Shown here: in pieces, positions 21,976 to 34,500 of the stretch
Layout of the letters: every line of letters starts with the position of its first letter
How positions within the stretch are numbered: position 1 is the first letter of the stretch
DNA from: Oxytricha trifallax
Taxonomy: Eukaryota; Ciliophora; Spirotrichea; Sporadotrichida; Oxytrichidae
Direction of reading: 5' to 3'
Length of the DNA stretch: 64,000 nt
Assembly (NCBI GenBank): GCA_000711775.1
Contig: ARYC01001179.1
Location: forward strand, 32,441 to 96,440
Translations under genes and position numbers: made by a program
Notes under the pieces: model-generated
What the model was told of the DNA's origin: nothing
Seen by the model: the letters and a program-made list of their open reading frames with translations, nothing else
The model's database searches: none

Positions 21976-23385
21976 TCAAATAAGTCTCTTGACTTTGGTG
22001 GGAACATAAAGTACTCTGTGTTCTGGTTGCCAGTTAAGCTTATCAAACTTCTCCTCGACCTCTGCTAAACTGTACCAGTATCTGGTCTAAGGTTAGAGAT
22101 AGAATTGCTTGATAAGATCTTTGATGACTGCGTTAGCTGTAGTCTTCTTAGAGTATGCTGCTGCATTTTCGACTAGTTACGACTAGGTAGTCCAGACAGA
22201 GTCGTAGTCTTTAGTCATGAACAGGTATACAATCATTGAGACTAAGGCGTAGATATCGACTAGTCGATCACCAAAGAAGACTCCTGTAGTCGGATAAAAC
22301 ATTAATGACCCATCATACTCAATCTACTTTTTAGATGCGAGTACTCTTGCATTCTCAAAGTTCCTTAGTCTTGCCTTGATAGGGTAGTCGTTGAGGACTA
22401 TGTTATTGAAGCTTAGTTGGTGGTGTACGAATCCGATTGTATGCAGTTCTCTTAAACCATATATGATTTGCTTCATGACTAGTCGATCCGAATGAGCACT
22501 GCGATTAGTCATCATATAGTAGTCGTAACTGAATTGAGGGATCAGGTACTGGAGTGCGATGTGATCGCTGCCTTTCAAGACCATCTCCAACTAAGTGATT
22601 CCATGAAGTTAGAGTTAGAAGGCAGTCTTAGTTATATCATACTCCCTTTACAGCTACTCTGATTCAAGCTCCTCTTCAAGAAAACCTCTCAGTGCGAACA
22701 GCTTGTAGAATCTTCCATCATGAAGCATAGTCCCATAAGGAGCACTAGTCATTTTTTACAGAGGACTAGGCTTAGTCGCTTAGTCGTAGAGATATTTGAA
22801 GCAAGGAATGATAAAAGTATCATCGACTCTGTACTTATTTATCCTTGCGATTGAGTCATCCACTTCATCCTCAGTGTCAGGGATCTCAATATCAACCTTT
22901 GGGTTAGTCTTCGAGCTTGTTTTAGCATTCACTCTCTACCTCTTCTTTGGAGGTTCCTTGAGTTCCTCCTCTTAGTCATCACTCTCATTAGCCATCGACT
23001 AGTCTTCTTATTATTATTAAATTTAATCTCTTTTTACTTTAGATATTGCGGAGTGAAATCCTTGCGACTTTTGTTCCTGCTTCTACAATCCTTAGTCGCT
23101 CTGCTTGGATTTATTGTGAACCTCTTTGACATGACGATTGAGATTGCTCTTATTATTAAAAACCTTGGAGCAGGTAGCGCATCAATACACAGTAGTCGCT
23201 GGTGCTGAAATCGCACTCTTGTCATCCTCGTTGTTTGACTCTGGTAAGTTATCTTTGATTTGTATATCTGATTAAAAGTTTATGGAGCTAGTATGAAACT
23301 CTGGATTTAGCTGGTGGTTGTAAAAGTTTGCAAAGTTCTAAGCATCGTTGTCAGCGATAGCCTAGTCGAACAGTTCCTCGTTCAT
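21976..23385 (-). CDS. TBE zinc finger-pseudokinase (57-kDa class)
   Basis: About 470 residues in one frame (TAR=Gln). The N terminus begins MNEELFDQAIADNDAQNF; a single C2H2 finger follows at about residues 68-92 (CATCSKVFNNKSNLNRH). A charged linker leads to a protein-kinase-like domain (IIYGLRELHTIGFVHHQLSF then NNIVLND, and RLRNFENARV). Where kinases have HRD and DFG, this has HHQ and NFE, so the catalytic and Mg-binding Asp residues are missing and it is probably a pseudokinase. A TGA (23182-23184) lies directly before the first finger Cys, in both copies. The start codon sits at the inner edge of the terminal repeat. Terminal TGA 21976-21978. Confidence 0.88.
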
Positions 23386-23386
23386 G

Positions 23387-23693
23387 AATCTTAAGTTTAA
23401 GACAAATGATTATAACTGTGGTTGATTAGATTGATTAATAGTTAAGTTAAATTTAAAAGTTAATAGTAGTAATCAAGACTTAATCACAAACCACCCAAAT
23501 GAACAATGGTGAAGGGTAGTTGAATACTCTGACTTTCATGTTCAGACTAGTCAAGACTACTCTCAATCAACCTAGTCTTCGACTATAGTCCTTATTAATA
23601 GTCACTTAGTCGCATTTTCGCATTAATAAACGTGTGTCAATTCACTATCAACTCAGGGACTAAGCATGAATTGGGGTTTTGGGGTTTTGGGGT
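23387..23693 (-). repeat. TBE copy 1 right inverted terminal repeat
   Basis: Reverse complement of 18445-18751 with scattered differences. It ends GGGGTTTTGGGGTTTTGGGGT at the ATT duplication. Confidence 0.9.
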
Positions 23694-23696
23694 ATT

Positions 23697-24201
23697 GTTT
23701 ATTTATATTTATTAAAAGAGTTATTTTCTCTTGTTTATTCAATTTATTAGACATGATATACCAATGATTTAGATAATTTTAAACATTATTGATTCATTTA
23801 TTATAATGTTTTACTATATTTAATTGCTTTAAATTAGTTGGAAAATTAATGGTAGATAAAAAATAATATAAAATTATATCTTTGTTTTTATATATACTCT
23901 AATTGTTTATGATATAACAGTCAAGGATCCCATAATCAAATTAAGTAATTTTTAAAAAGTATTGTATTGATCATGATTAAAAGTTGAACTTGAAATTATG
24001 CTATTTTATTAATTTTTAATTTACTTTTATTTTTACTTTAATAATATTTTCTGTATTTATTTAATATTTTTTAATTCTCCCTTATATAATTTTCTAAATA
24101 TAGTTCATAGCAAATTATATACTCTTATATCATGTTAATTGAGTGGAATAGCTGTGAAATATTATTAAATCTAAATAATAATAAATTAGAATTGAATCAA
24201 T
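23697..24201. other. AT-rich flank between TBE copy 1 and next gene
   Basis: Very AT-rich; no coding frame or repeat recognised. It probably contains the 5' region of the plus-strand gene at 24202. Confidence 0.4.
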
Positions 24202-24710
24202 ATGGTTTATAAGACTGCTCAACAGGAGATCCTCATCACACTCATTATTGTGACCTTCTTCATCACTGTCATTTCAGGCATTGACTACTGGAAGATGTGG
24301 TCTGTTCTCCCCATTTCTTTCTTCTTTCTATATTGTGTTGGTAAGTACTCTCCTCTACAACTGATAATAAGCAAATACCTCATTATAAGTGAATATAAAG
24401 CAGAGAGATTATATGAGTGCGATATTATTATGCTGATAGAGTGCATTTGTAAAATCACTCACTCATATGCTATGAATAGTTTCATAAAATCTCCCTTCAT
24501 TTTCACTTGATATTACACTCAATATAAGGCTTTATTTAAGTTCATCCTAGCTGATCTCTCATTTATAGATATGTTATTTATGGATAAGACTAATTGCATG
24601 TACGAGCCCAACTACGTCAACTGGAAAGACGTCAACTAGCCAGACTATTGAGCAAACAGAGCGCAAGAAGGAAAATGCATTTTATCAATTATATATAAAG
24701 TTTGCTAATT
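24202..24710 (+). CDS. Small membrane protein, unrecognised
   Basis: I do not recognise the family. An ATG at 24202 opens a frame with two hydrophobic helices near the N terminus (LITLIIVTFFITVISG and VLPISFFFLYCVG) and a long hydrophilic tail. The coding character runs past a TGA at 24508-24510 (ALFKFILADLSFIDMLFMDK) and a second TGA at 24649-24651 (before ANRAQEGKC) with the frame kept, and TAG reads as Gln. If UGA stops, the protein is 102 residues; if not, about 160. Confidence 0.45.
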
Positions 24711-24853
24711 TCATCAACTAACAAATAATTTATCTAATAGTCTAATAGAATTTTTCATTTGTCTTTATCTACATTTGTCTCTAATAAACAAAATAAATAA
24801 TATATTAATTAAATTAAATAATTATACTAATAAATTCCCACATCAAGGAGAAA

Positions 24854-25095
24854 ATGTCATAAATCTCATCACAATAGATTTAGACAAATGGTAATGTGAG
24901 GCAATCTAGCATATCAGAGGGATTCAGATATTTGGACTCTTATTAAAGGGATTTTGATAGACTTGTCACTGAAGCAATAACCTCTGAATTTTATAAATAA
25001 ATAAATAAAGATATAAAATATTGTAATTTACAATTAGTTTCATATTAACTTTTATGCTTAATTATTTAGAGCAAGCTTATGTAGGTGATCAAAAT
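24854..25095 (+). CDS. Short coding exon(s), unrecognised
   Basis: An ATG at 24854 gives MSQISSQQIQTNGNVRQSS and SYQRDFDRLVTEAITSEFYK, followed by a likely GT-AG intron (donor near 25021, acceptor near 25070). The 3' end is not clear. I do not recognise it. Confidence 0.35.
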
Positions 25096-25527
25096 TACTT
25101 ATTAGGAATTATTCTTTATTCTCATTATAAATCTCTTAAGCAGTTTCATTAGATTTTTGTTTAGTAGTAATTTTATCAGAGTTTTGAATAAAAGGAAAAT
25201 TTCTCGACCAAATAACTAATTCTTTTGGTTTTATTATAAAAAAAGAATATATTTTCATTGTTTAATTTTAACTGCACTATTAATGTGGTAAATAAAGTGA
25301 AATAAATAACAATACTCACGTTGACTAGAATGATTAAATTATAAAACTGATTTTTACTTGAATTAAGAATATATTTTTTAATAATATTTTAGATTAAAAG
25401 TTTAAATTCTCAAAATATAAAAGTTATTAGAACATTATTCATCTAAAAGACCGCATTTTTATTTATTATTTTTCATTTATTATTGTTTAAAATTAAAATT
25501 AAATTTTTAAAGCATAGACATTTAGAG
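25096..25527. other. AT-rich stretch, no gene seen
   Basis: Low-complexity AT-rich DNA upstream of the GOLD-domain gene start; no repeat or frame stands out. Confidence 0.4.
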
Positions 25528-28500
25528 ATGGCTAATAATCAAGATATCATTGATGCTCTTATTATGAAATATTCCTTCAGTAATAAATATGGGAAGAAAT
25601 AATTAGTTACGAATAATTTGTCAGCCCATAGTTCTCTATCAATACTAAACTGCGAATTTTCAAAGGTATAAAATATTATTATTTTTATAAATATAAAATA
25701 GCAATACCCCAAAACCCCAAAACCCCAATTCATGCTTAGTCCCTGAGTTGATAGTGAATTGACACACGTTTATTAATGCGAAAATGCGACTAAGCGACTA
25801 TTAATAAGGACTATAGTCGAAGACTAGGTTGATTGAGAGTAGTCGTGACTAGTCTGAACATGAAAGTCAGAGTATACAATTACCCTTCACCATTGTTCAT
25901 TTGGGTGTTTTGTGATTAAGTCTTAATTACTACTATTAACTTTTAAATTTAACTTAACTATTAATCAATCAAATCAACCACAGTTATAATCATTTGTCTT
26001 AAACTTAAGATTCATGAACGAGGAACTGTTCGACTAGGCTATCGCTGACAACGATGCTTAGAACTTTGCAAACTTTTACAACCACCAGCTAAATCCAGAG
26101 TTTCATACTAGCTCCATAAACTTTTAATCAGATATACAAATCAAAGATAACTTACCAGAGTCAAACAACGAGGATGACAAGAGTGCGATTTCAGCACCAG
26201 CGACTACTGTGTATTGATGCGCTACCTGCTCCAAGGTTTTTAATAATAAGAGCAATCTCAATCGTCATGTCAAAGAGGTTCACAATAAATCCAAGCAGAG
26301 CGACTAAGGATTGTAGAAGCAGGAACAAAAGTCGCAAGGATTTCACTCCGCAATATCTAAAGTAAAAAGAGATTAAATTTAATAATAATAAAAAGACTAG
26401 TCGATGGCTAATGAGAGTGATGACTAAGAGGAGGAACTCAAGGAACCTCCAAAGAAGAGGTAGAGATTGAATGCTAAAACAAGCTCGAAGACTAACCCAA
26501 AGGTTGATATTGAGATCCCTGACACTGAGGATGAAGTGGATGACTCAATCGCAAGGATAAATAAGTACAGAGTCGATGATACTTTTATCATTCCTTGCTT
26601 CAAATATCTCTACGACTAAGCGACTAAGCCTAGTCCTCTCTAAAAAATGACTAGTGCTCCTTATGGGACTATGCTTCATGACGGAAGATTCTACAAGCTG
26701 TTCGCACTGAGAGGTTTTCTTGAAGAGGAGCTTGAATCAGAGTAGCTGCAAAGGGAGTATGATATAACTAAGACTGCCTTCTAACTCTAACTTCATGGAA
26801 TCACTTAGTTGGAGATGGTCTTGAAAGGCAGCGATCACATCGTACTCCAGTACCTGATCCCTCAATTCAGTTACGACTACTATATGATGACTAATCGCAG
26901 TGCTCATTCGGATCGACTAGTCATGAAGCAAATCATATATGGTTTAAGAGAACTGCATACAATCGGATTCGTACACCACCAACTAAGCTTCAATAACATA
27001 GTCCTCAACGACTACCCTATCAAGGCAAGACTAAGGAACTTTGAGAATGCAAGAGTACTCGCATCTAAAAAGTAGATTGAGTATGATGGGTCATTAATGT
27101 TTTATCCGACTACAGGAGTCTTCTTTGCTGGTGATCGACTAGTCGATGTCTACGCCTTAGTCTCAATGATTGTATACCTGTTCATGACTAAAGACTACGA
27201 CTCTGTCTGGACTACCTAGTCGTAGCTAGTCGAAAATGCAGCAGCATACTCTAAGAAGACTTCAGCTAATGCAGTCATCAAAGATCTTATCAAGCAATTC
27301 TATCTCTAACCTTGGACCAGATACTGGTACAGTTTAGCAGAGGTCGAGGAGAAGTTTGATAAGCTTAACTGGCAACCAGAACACAGAGTACTTTATGTTC
27401 CCCCCAAAGTCAAGAGACTTATTTGATTCAAACCTAAGATTCATTCAACCGCAGTTTTTTTAGTCTTTAAGTTAATCTTAGTCTCCGACTACCTAGTCGT
27501 TTATTATTAATATCGCACTAAGTTAAAATCCCTCCTTACACTCTAATTTTCAATGCACTCTCCTATGCTTTATACTATTATCATTTACTCTTATTTTCAA
27601 CTAATACTATCACTCCTGCTGGTATGTAGGTGAGTGTTAATGAAGTGATGTTTGTTACAAGATTCAAAGAATCTTACACCTTGGGTAGTCTCAAAATCTA
27701 CGACTAGTCAGTCGAAAAATTTATACTTGAGAAAACTAGGTAGTCGAAAAACCTACGACTAGTCTTGATAGTTTATCTAGTCGATTCTTGGATTCATACT
27801 TCTCTACTACTCAAAATCAACCTATACTTTCATTCCACTCTTTCAGAGGTAGTCTAGAGCAATGTACAGCTACCTCTATTAATAAAATCAAGATAGGATA
27901 GTTACTAATACAAATTGAGTCATTAGAACATCAAAATTATAGAGTGTTAAGCTAGTCGATTTCAAGCTTGTAAAAAGCTAAGTTTGTATAGTTAACTTAG
28001 TCTACGATTAGTCTTAGTCGAACCAAGATTTCGAGAGATTTTCTACCTAACCAGCTACTGCAGCTACTAATAATAATGAAAGTATGATTCTAAATTTTGC
28101 AGTGTAAGAATCCTCTGGTTACTTGAAAATCCAGCATAAATTGTTGATCGAAGAATCAAGAACGACTAAGACGGATCTGGTGTTTTTGGAAAATTTGTTG
28201 TCCATTTATGATTCTGATCGACTAGATTTTTACTAACCTCAAAAATCTAAAACCTCTCAAGTCGAGGTCTAAATCTCCAGGAATTTGCAGAGGACCACTG
28301 GATTTGATGTTGCTCTTTGTGGACACTCTTTAGCTTGAAAGTTGAGTGATGTTTGTTACAGTCTGAGTAAGGGGATTCAAGAGTTATTTTAGAATCTTTA
28401 AAAGACTAGAGAAGTGGTTCAACGACTAGAGGACTAGGATCAGAATAATTTTCGACTAGCTAGTCATTTATTAATATAGTCCGACTACTAAACTAGTCAT

Positions 28501-31500
28501 GGAATCATTCGGGTAGTCGAATCGATTAGTAATAAGCGAGGAGCTTATGGGTAGATTCAGATCGAAGTAAGACCTCTACAAGTACCTAACCACTCACTGT
28601 AAGATTCAAGTGCTGTTCCTTACTTTGTATAGTGAACATCTTTCTGCCACCACTGGCTTCGACTAAGGTGGCCTTCCTGAAAACATTACTAAATAATACC
28701 AAGAAGTCTCTTAGGTAAAACCAGGTTAATAGAATGGTCGTGCCTCACTACCAAGAGCTCTCAGTCAAGAATCTCTACCATGATGTTATGGGTGATGAAG
28801 TCGTATCGCAGTACCTTCCAGAACTTGAGATGAACTCAGGTAAACTACCAGATAGAGACTTTTTCTTTGGTGTTCTGGGAACAGTCAAAGCAGACTACCT
28901 AAGGCAAATCATCGACCATGCTAATACTGTGAGGTATAATAAGGGGTAAGACTAGAACGAGACTGATAAGATCGAGATCTCTGACGACTGGTTGGATGAG
29001 CTCATGAAGCATCCTTTCGTTTCAAGTAAGATTTCTATGACTAACTTATGTAGAGAAACCTGGCAAGGCTATCTATCTAATGAAGCAGAATGCAAGAACA
29101 GTCAGAGAGAAGATAGATCATAAATAGTATGAGTTAGGTAAACGACTAAGCAATCGCATCATACCTCACGACTAAGACTAGAATCGCTTCTCGAACGTGA
29201 CTAAGAGAAAGAGGATGCCAGACGGCAGCATGCTCATGATGGAACAATAACAGAGAACACCTAACAAGAGCATGATGATAACTGGAATGTGATTTAAATT
29301 AAACTAATCATAACTTAATACTCATAATCTGCGTCTCGCCATATTTGGCTTAATTTCTAATGTAGTCTTAGTCGACCGACTAGATCGACTTCTCTATAAG
29401 TAATTTGATGTCTAGTCGTAGTCCCTTCAGTAGTATACTTAGCATCTCTTTCTTGTAGCTCTGCTTGATTGTAAAGAAGGTGCTCTCGATTCCATTATAC
29501 TCAGGGGAGTAAGGGATACTGTATATGGGGATGATATCCAGTCGCTCATACTCCTTCTTTACAAGGATTGACTTGTGTACCTGCAGGTTATCCATGAATA
29601 TGACTAGTCGACGATCCTTATACTTCTCTTTCAACTGCTGCATGAATAGAATGAACTAGTCCTACTTAATTGATCCCTTATTAATAATGTAGTCTTCGAG
29701 TCCCTTGTCAGTTGATATAGCGCCAAGAAGCGCAAACACTCCGAAGTCATGTCTCTTGTCTGGGAATCTTATATTCTCTCCATAAGGTGCCCAGGTTCTA
29801 TTGAGGCGAGTTGAGGAAGTGAATACAGTCTCATCAATGAATATGATCTTCGATCCCAGTTGCAGCTCTCTCATATACTTAGTCTTCATTTCGATTTTAA
29901 GACTAGCTAGTCTTTGTGGATCGACTAGCTCCACCTCCTTCCTTAGTCGTATGCTCTTGAATCTTACTTAAGCGCGCTTGTATAGTCTCCTCAAGTGAGT
30001 GACACTGATTCGCACTTCTGGGAACTACCTGTGGAACATTATACACCTCTCTCTCAAACTCATTCCTGCTTGAGTGTGCAGTGTTTCACTGCTGGTGAGG
30101 AAGTTAATATGACTAAGGTTGAATTTAATCTCACGACTAGTCTTAGTCGATAACCCATTCCTGAAAAATGACTTCGACTACCTGTGCAGCTTGACAACAT
30201 TTGTGTATGAGACACCAAAGAACTTTGCTATTGCACTCAGATTCACCAGTGGTCGTAGATTAGATGTTGGATTTCAGTTGCCATATCGTATGAGTAGGAA
30301 GGTTTCAAAGTCGATCTGTGGTTTGAGTTTGACTACTCTCATCTAAATGACAAGAGTTAACACTAATAATAATAGAGTGATTTGAATTTGAAACTAGTCA
30401 TATGATAAGTCTGTTGATATTTGATTCAACTTTAATCATTGCAACTATACTTACCTGCAATGAGTGAATGCTGTTCCAAGTCACCATAAACCACCAATGG
30501 TGGAGGGTGTTGATGGTTTGAAGATTCATTATTAGTATTAGTGCTATGTACATTGATAGTCGATCTTTCGACTACCTACGACTAAGTCATGATCAATATA
30601 CTTACAAGACTACCTAGTCATACTAGTCTGCACTTAGTCGCCTCCTTCAATCTTAAGTTTAAGACAAATGATTATAACTGTGGTTGATTAGATTGATTAA
30701 TAGTTAAGTTAAATTTAAAAGTTAATAGTAGTAATCAAGACTTAATCACAAACCACCTAAATGAACAATGGTGAAGGGTAGTTGTATACTCTGACTTTCA
30801 TGTTCAGACTAGTCACGACTACTCTCAATCAACCTAGTCTTCGACTATAGTCCTTATTAATAGTCGCTTAGTCGCATTTTCGCATTAATAAACGTGTGTC
30901 AATTCACTATCAACTCATAGACTAAGCATGAATTGGGGTTTTGGGGTTTTGGGGTAATGTACTCTTAGTTGAATAATACTTATGAGAATTTAGTTGAAGA
31001 ACAGTTCAATGGTTCATCTGTAAATTTATTCTCTCAAATTAAAGATGAACAAGATTGTGGACAAGTGAACAACAAAATATAAATCAAATTCTTTTATTTA
31101 AAGCTAAGCTTATTTAAATCACAACAATATTTTTACTAAACATTAATGTGTTATTTTAATTCAAGAATCATTTTAGATGTAAGGGCTTTTGTCAAGCAAA
31201 ATCAGGCATAACTTTCTCAATTAAATTTCTTAAATTCCTCCAAAGATATATATGAGAAAACTTGACTAAAATGTACTCATTTTAGGAAAAAATCAGAGAA
31301 AGTCCTTAATTAGAAATAACTTTAAGATTTTTTCTTGAAAAGCATTCTGAATTTATAAATAAATGCAATTTTTATCTCAAATTGGACAGTGTCAAGTCTG
31401 ATTCCTTATAAATAACTTACGATCTATTATAATTGAATAAAGCTTAGAAAAAAATGATTTTTATTATAAATAAATAATAACAGAAACTTTAAAAAATTGT

Positions 31501-34500
31501 AAAAATAATTTAATCAAAATCAATAACTTCAGAAAATCAATCAATCAATAAAACAGGCTTAATTATTAAAATAAAATCATTATAGTGTAAAAAAGGTTTC
31601 AGACCTTTTACAAAAAGAGATTTTTGAGTTACTAATTTAGTACACTTATTTGAAAATTACATTTAAATTATTAATATCCCCATTCTCTTGCAAATTCTAT
31701 AAGTAAAAAAATCTTTTAAATTACTGTAATAGTTTTGAAATTTAATTGCTAATTCAATGATTATGAAATTTAGGCGCAACAAGAATCTCTTAAGTAGGCT
31801 TTCCAAATTCTCAAAGAAGTAGAATCAATTATAAACAGAAAGTAGCAAGCACAGCAATTTCTTGATTAAAAGAATTCTTAATTATAAAACACAAGGAATT
31901 AATCGAATAGTACTTAATCTACTAAGAGTCAAAGATAAGATATCAACATCATGAATGATATTTTAAAATATTGATATTTAAAATTTAGAGTATAATTTCA
32001 TCATTTATAGTATAAATCAGGCTTTAGCAATAATATCTTATTGAAACTAGAGAAGATAAGCGAGCATACAAACAACATCCTGTTGCAATACTACATATTG
32101 AGAATTATTGACATAATAATGAAGAATAAATTAATGACCTATGAGAACAAGGAGTCTGGAAATCTAATTTACTTCATTAACAACATATTTTTGATTCATG
32201 ATATATTGATGGGATCAACTATTGCAAACAGGATGGTTTAACGATCTAAGTTTTTGTTTAATTATGTACTAAAGAGATGTAAGTAAATAATAGAGCAAAA
32301 ATTGGTAATATCCTATTTATTTTATAGAGGATATAAATGAGGATCAAGAAGAACAAATCAAAGAATTGTTGTCACTACCTAATCTCAAGGGATCAGAAAT
32401 AGTAAATGATGTAATTTCATACTCTTTTAAGTTTATATAAATTTAGTTTGACAATTAAACTCAAGAAACAAAGAGAGTTGCCAGATCATAAAACATTAAA
32501 GAAAAACTCCAAGCTATATCTTAATTAATTGATAAAATAACAGCTTGCTAGAATCTCCATGAATAACTATAATTGTACTCTTCGAAATGCTAGCCTATAG
32601 TGAAATCTCTGAGAAGAGATGTTAAGGAATCAGATTAAGAAGTGTTTAATGCTCTTTCTAACTTCTTAACTTCCTTGATTTTTGAGACTGATTACTAAGT
32701 GGAACTAGATAAAGATATCTGAGGAGGTAGTCAAAGCCAAACTTAACCAAAATCTTCCCCTGATAATGATTCAAATAAAGTTATCAAATTATTTTAGGTT
32801 ACAGAGCAAAAAGAAGCTCTTTAAAACTCAGAGGGACTTTACACTTCTGTAGCTTTGATAATTAACTTCTTTTTATCCTACCCAAAAAGAATCTAGTTGC
32901 CAAGTGCAGTACTAACAGTGTTCGAGAGATTATATAATACTTTTAGCATTTTTAGAAAGAACTTAGAGGATCCTATCATAATGGTGTTGATTAATATTTA
33001 GTATAAACATATTGAGTTACAATAGCTTAAATCAGTAAGTATAACATATTTCTTAACATATAAATCAACAGTACCAAACAAAACATATCATAAGCTGTAT
33101 CAAGTGACAAAGAATTTGATGATGCTAAAATAGAAGAGACTAATGCAGAAGCATAAACATTTGTAAACTACTTAATAAATAGTGATGATACCGAGTCCAG
33201 CTTCAAGGAAAAATTATTCAGCAGAAAAGAATTATAAAACTACTTAACTGCTAATAATTTGGAATCTTTCAAATCAAACCCTAGATGCCTACAGGTATAG
33301 AAGTATGGCGAATTAAACTTGAAGGTAAACATCTAGATTTTATTTTAAATATGGGAAAGTAAAAAAATACAAATTTATTAAAATTTATGCCTGATTTAAG
33401 TATTCATAGAAGGGATTAAAAAATGAGATATTTTCTATAAGTTTTATATTAAATTATAATTTATTAATTAATTTCAGAAAAATTATCATAAATTATACTT
33501 GGAGTAATTAGTTTTTTATTGTTTAAATTAATATGTAAATTTTTCATGTTAATAAAATTTCTCTTTTAAAGGGTTTAGCATATCCATAAATAAAAGAAAT
33601 CGCTGCAGGCGCTCATTTCTTTCAAATGATATAAGTTGAAGGTGCCAACACAATAATATTCTGTGGCTTCTCTACTACGAATTACGACATCAAGTTTGGT
33701 TTTTATAAAATAACTGCTAACTCTTAAGTATCAAATGAGGATGAAATATAGCATAAAAATCTTGAGGAAATCTTCCCATTGACTTAAATTGAATCATTCC
33801 CAAACTTCGTAAAAGTGAGTATTATAGCAAAGGAACCTGGAATCTATAAAGTCCTCTGGAGTAATGATCACTCATGGTTTAAAGGAAAGACTTTAGCTTA
33901 TAGAATATCAGTGCTTAAACAGATAGAAGAGGAAGATTTAGAAAGCCTAAATAACTCAGGATTTTAAAGCAATAGAAGTACTGGTGAAAGTACTAATGAA
34001 TTTGAAAATTTTTAAAGTTAAACTGCTAAGAAAGAAAATATTGGTTAAGAATTCATCTTTTAACAAAAGGTGTAGAAAGTAAATAGGAAGCATTTATCTT
34101 AGGTTATAAATTATCCCGAAAAAGTTTTCAGTAACTATCCCAAAAAATCGAAAAACCAGATATAATCTTAAACAGAGAAGATTGAGCTTTTCATTCAAAT
34201 TGATTTAGACTATGATCATATTAAAATATCTCAAAAAGATGTTGCAACAGAAGTTTAAAATGAGCTAGCTTAAACGGACGATTTAGCTTTCATTCAAGAT
34301 GAGAATATACAACAATACTTTGAATAAATAAAACTTGAGAAGCCTTCTTAGAAGAACCATTTAATCCTTTTTATTACTTTGTCAAAACAAGAAAAAGCAG
34401 CAACTTTGATTGAGGCTTTTAAGCATAACCAAATAAAGTACATTTAAGATGCTAGCTATTACATCGTAGTGGCACATGATAGTGATGTTAGAGTGTTTTA

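Larger units (their letters stand above)
18445..23693 (+). mobile_element. TBE (telomere-bearing element) transposon, copy 1
   Basis: A complete 5249-bp element of the TBE family known from Oxytricha. Both ends start A-CCCC-AAAA-CCCC-AAAA-CCCC inward, the 307-bp inverted terminal repeats are near-identical, and a 3-bp ATT is duplicated at the insertion (18442-18444 and 23694-23696), matching the ANT target of TBEs. It encodes a DD34E transposase (+), a ~20-kDa protein (-) and a zinc finger-pseudokinase (-), the same three-gene set as published TBEs. It is longer than the ~4.1 kb quoted for TBE1, mainly through long terminal repeats and a 1-kb non-coding middle. In hypotrichs TBEs are removed during macronuclear development. 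Confidence 0.95.
25706..30955 (-). mobile_element. TBE transposon, copy 2 (inverted relative to copy 1)
   Basis: A complete 5250-bp TBE with C4A4 ends, 307-bp inverted repeats and AAT duplication (25703-25705 and 30956-30958). It is nearly identical to copy 1 but in the opposite orientation, so the transposase is now on the minus strand. It lies 40 nt inside an intron that starts GTATAAAA at 25666; removing the element with one AAT leaves a 50-nt GT-AG intron. The few differences from copy 1 include silent changes, for example CGT against CGA in the transposase. Confidence 0.95.
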
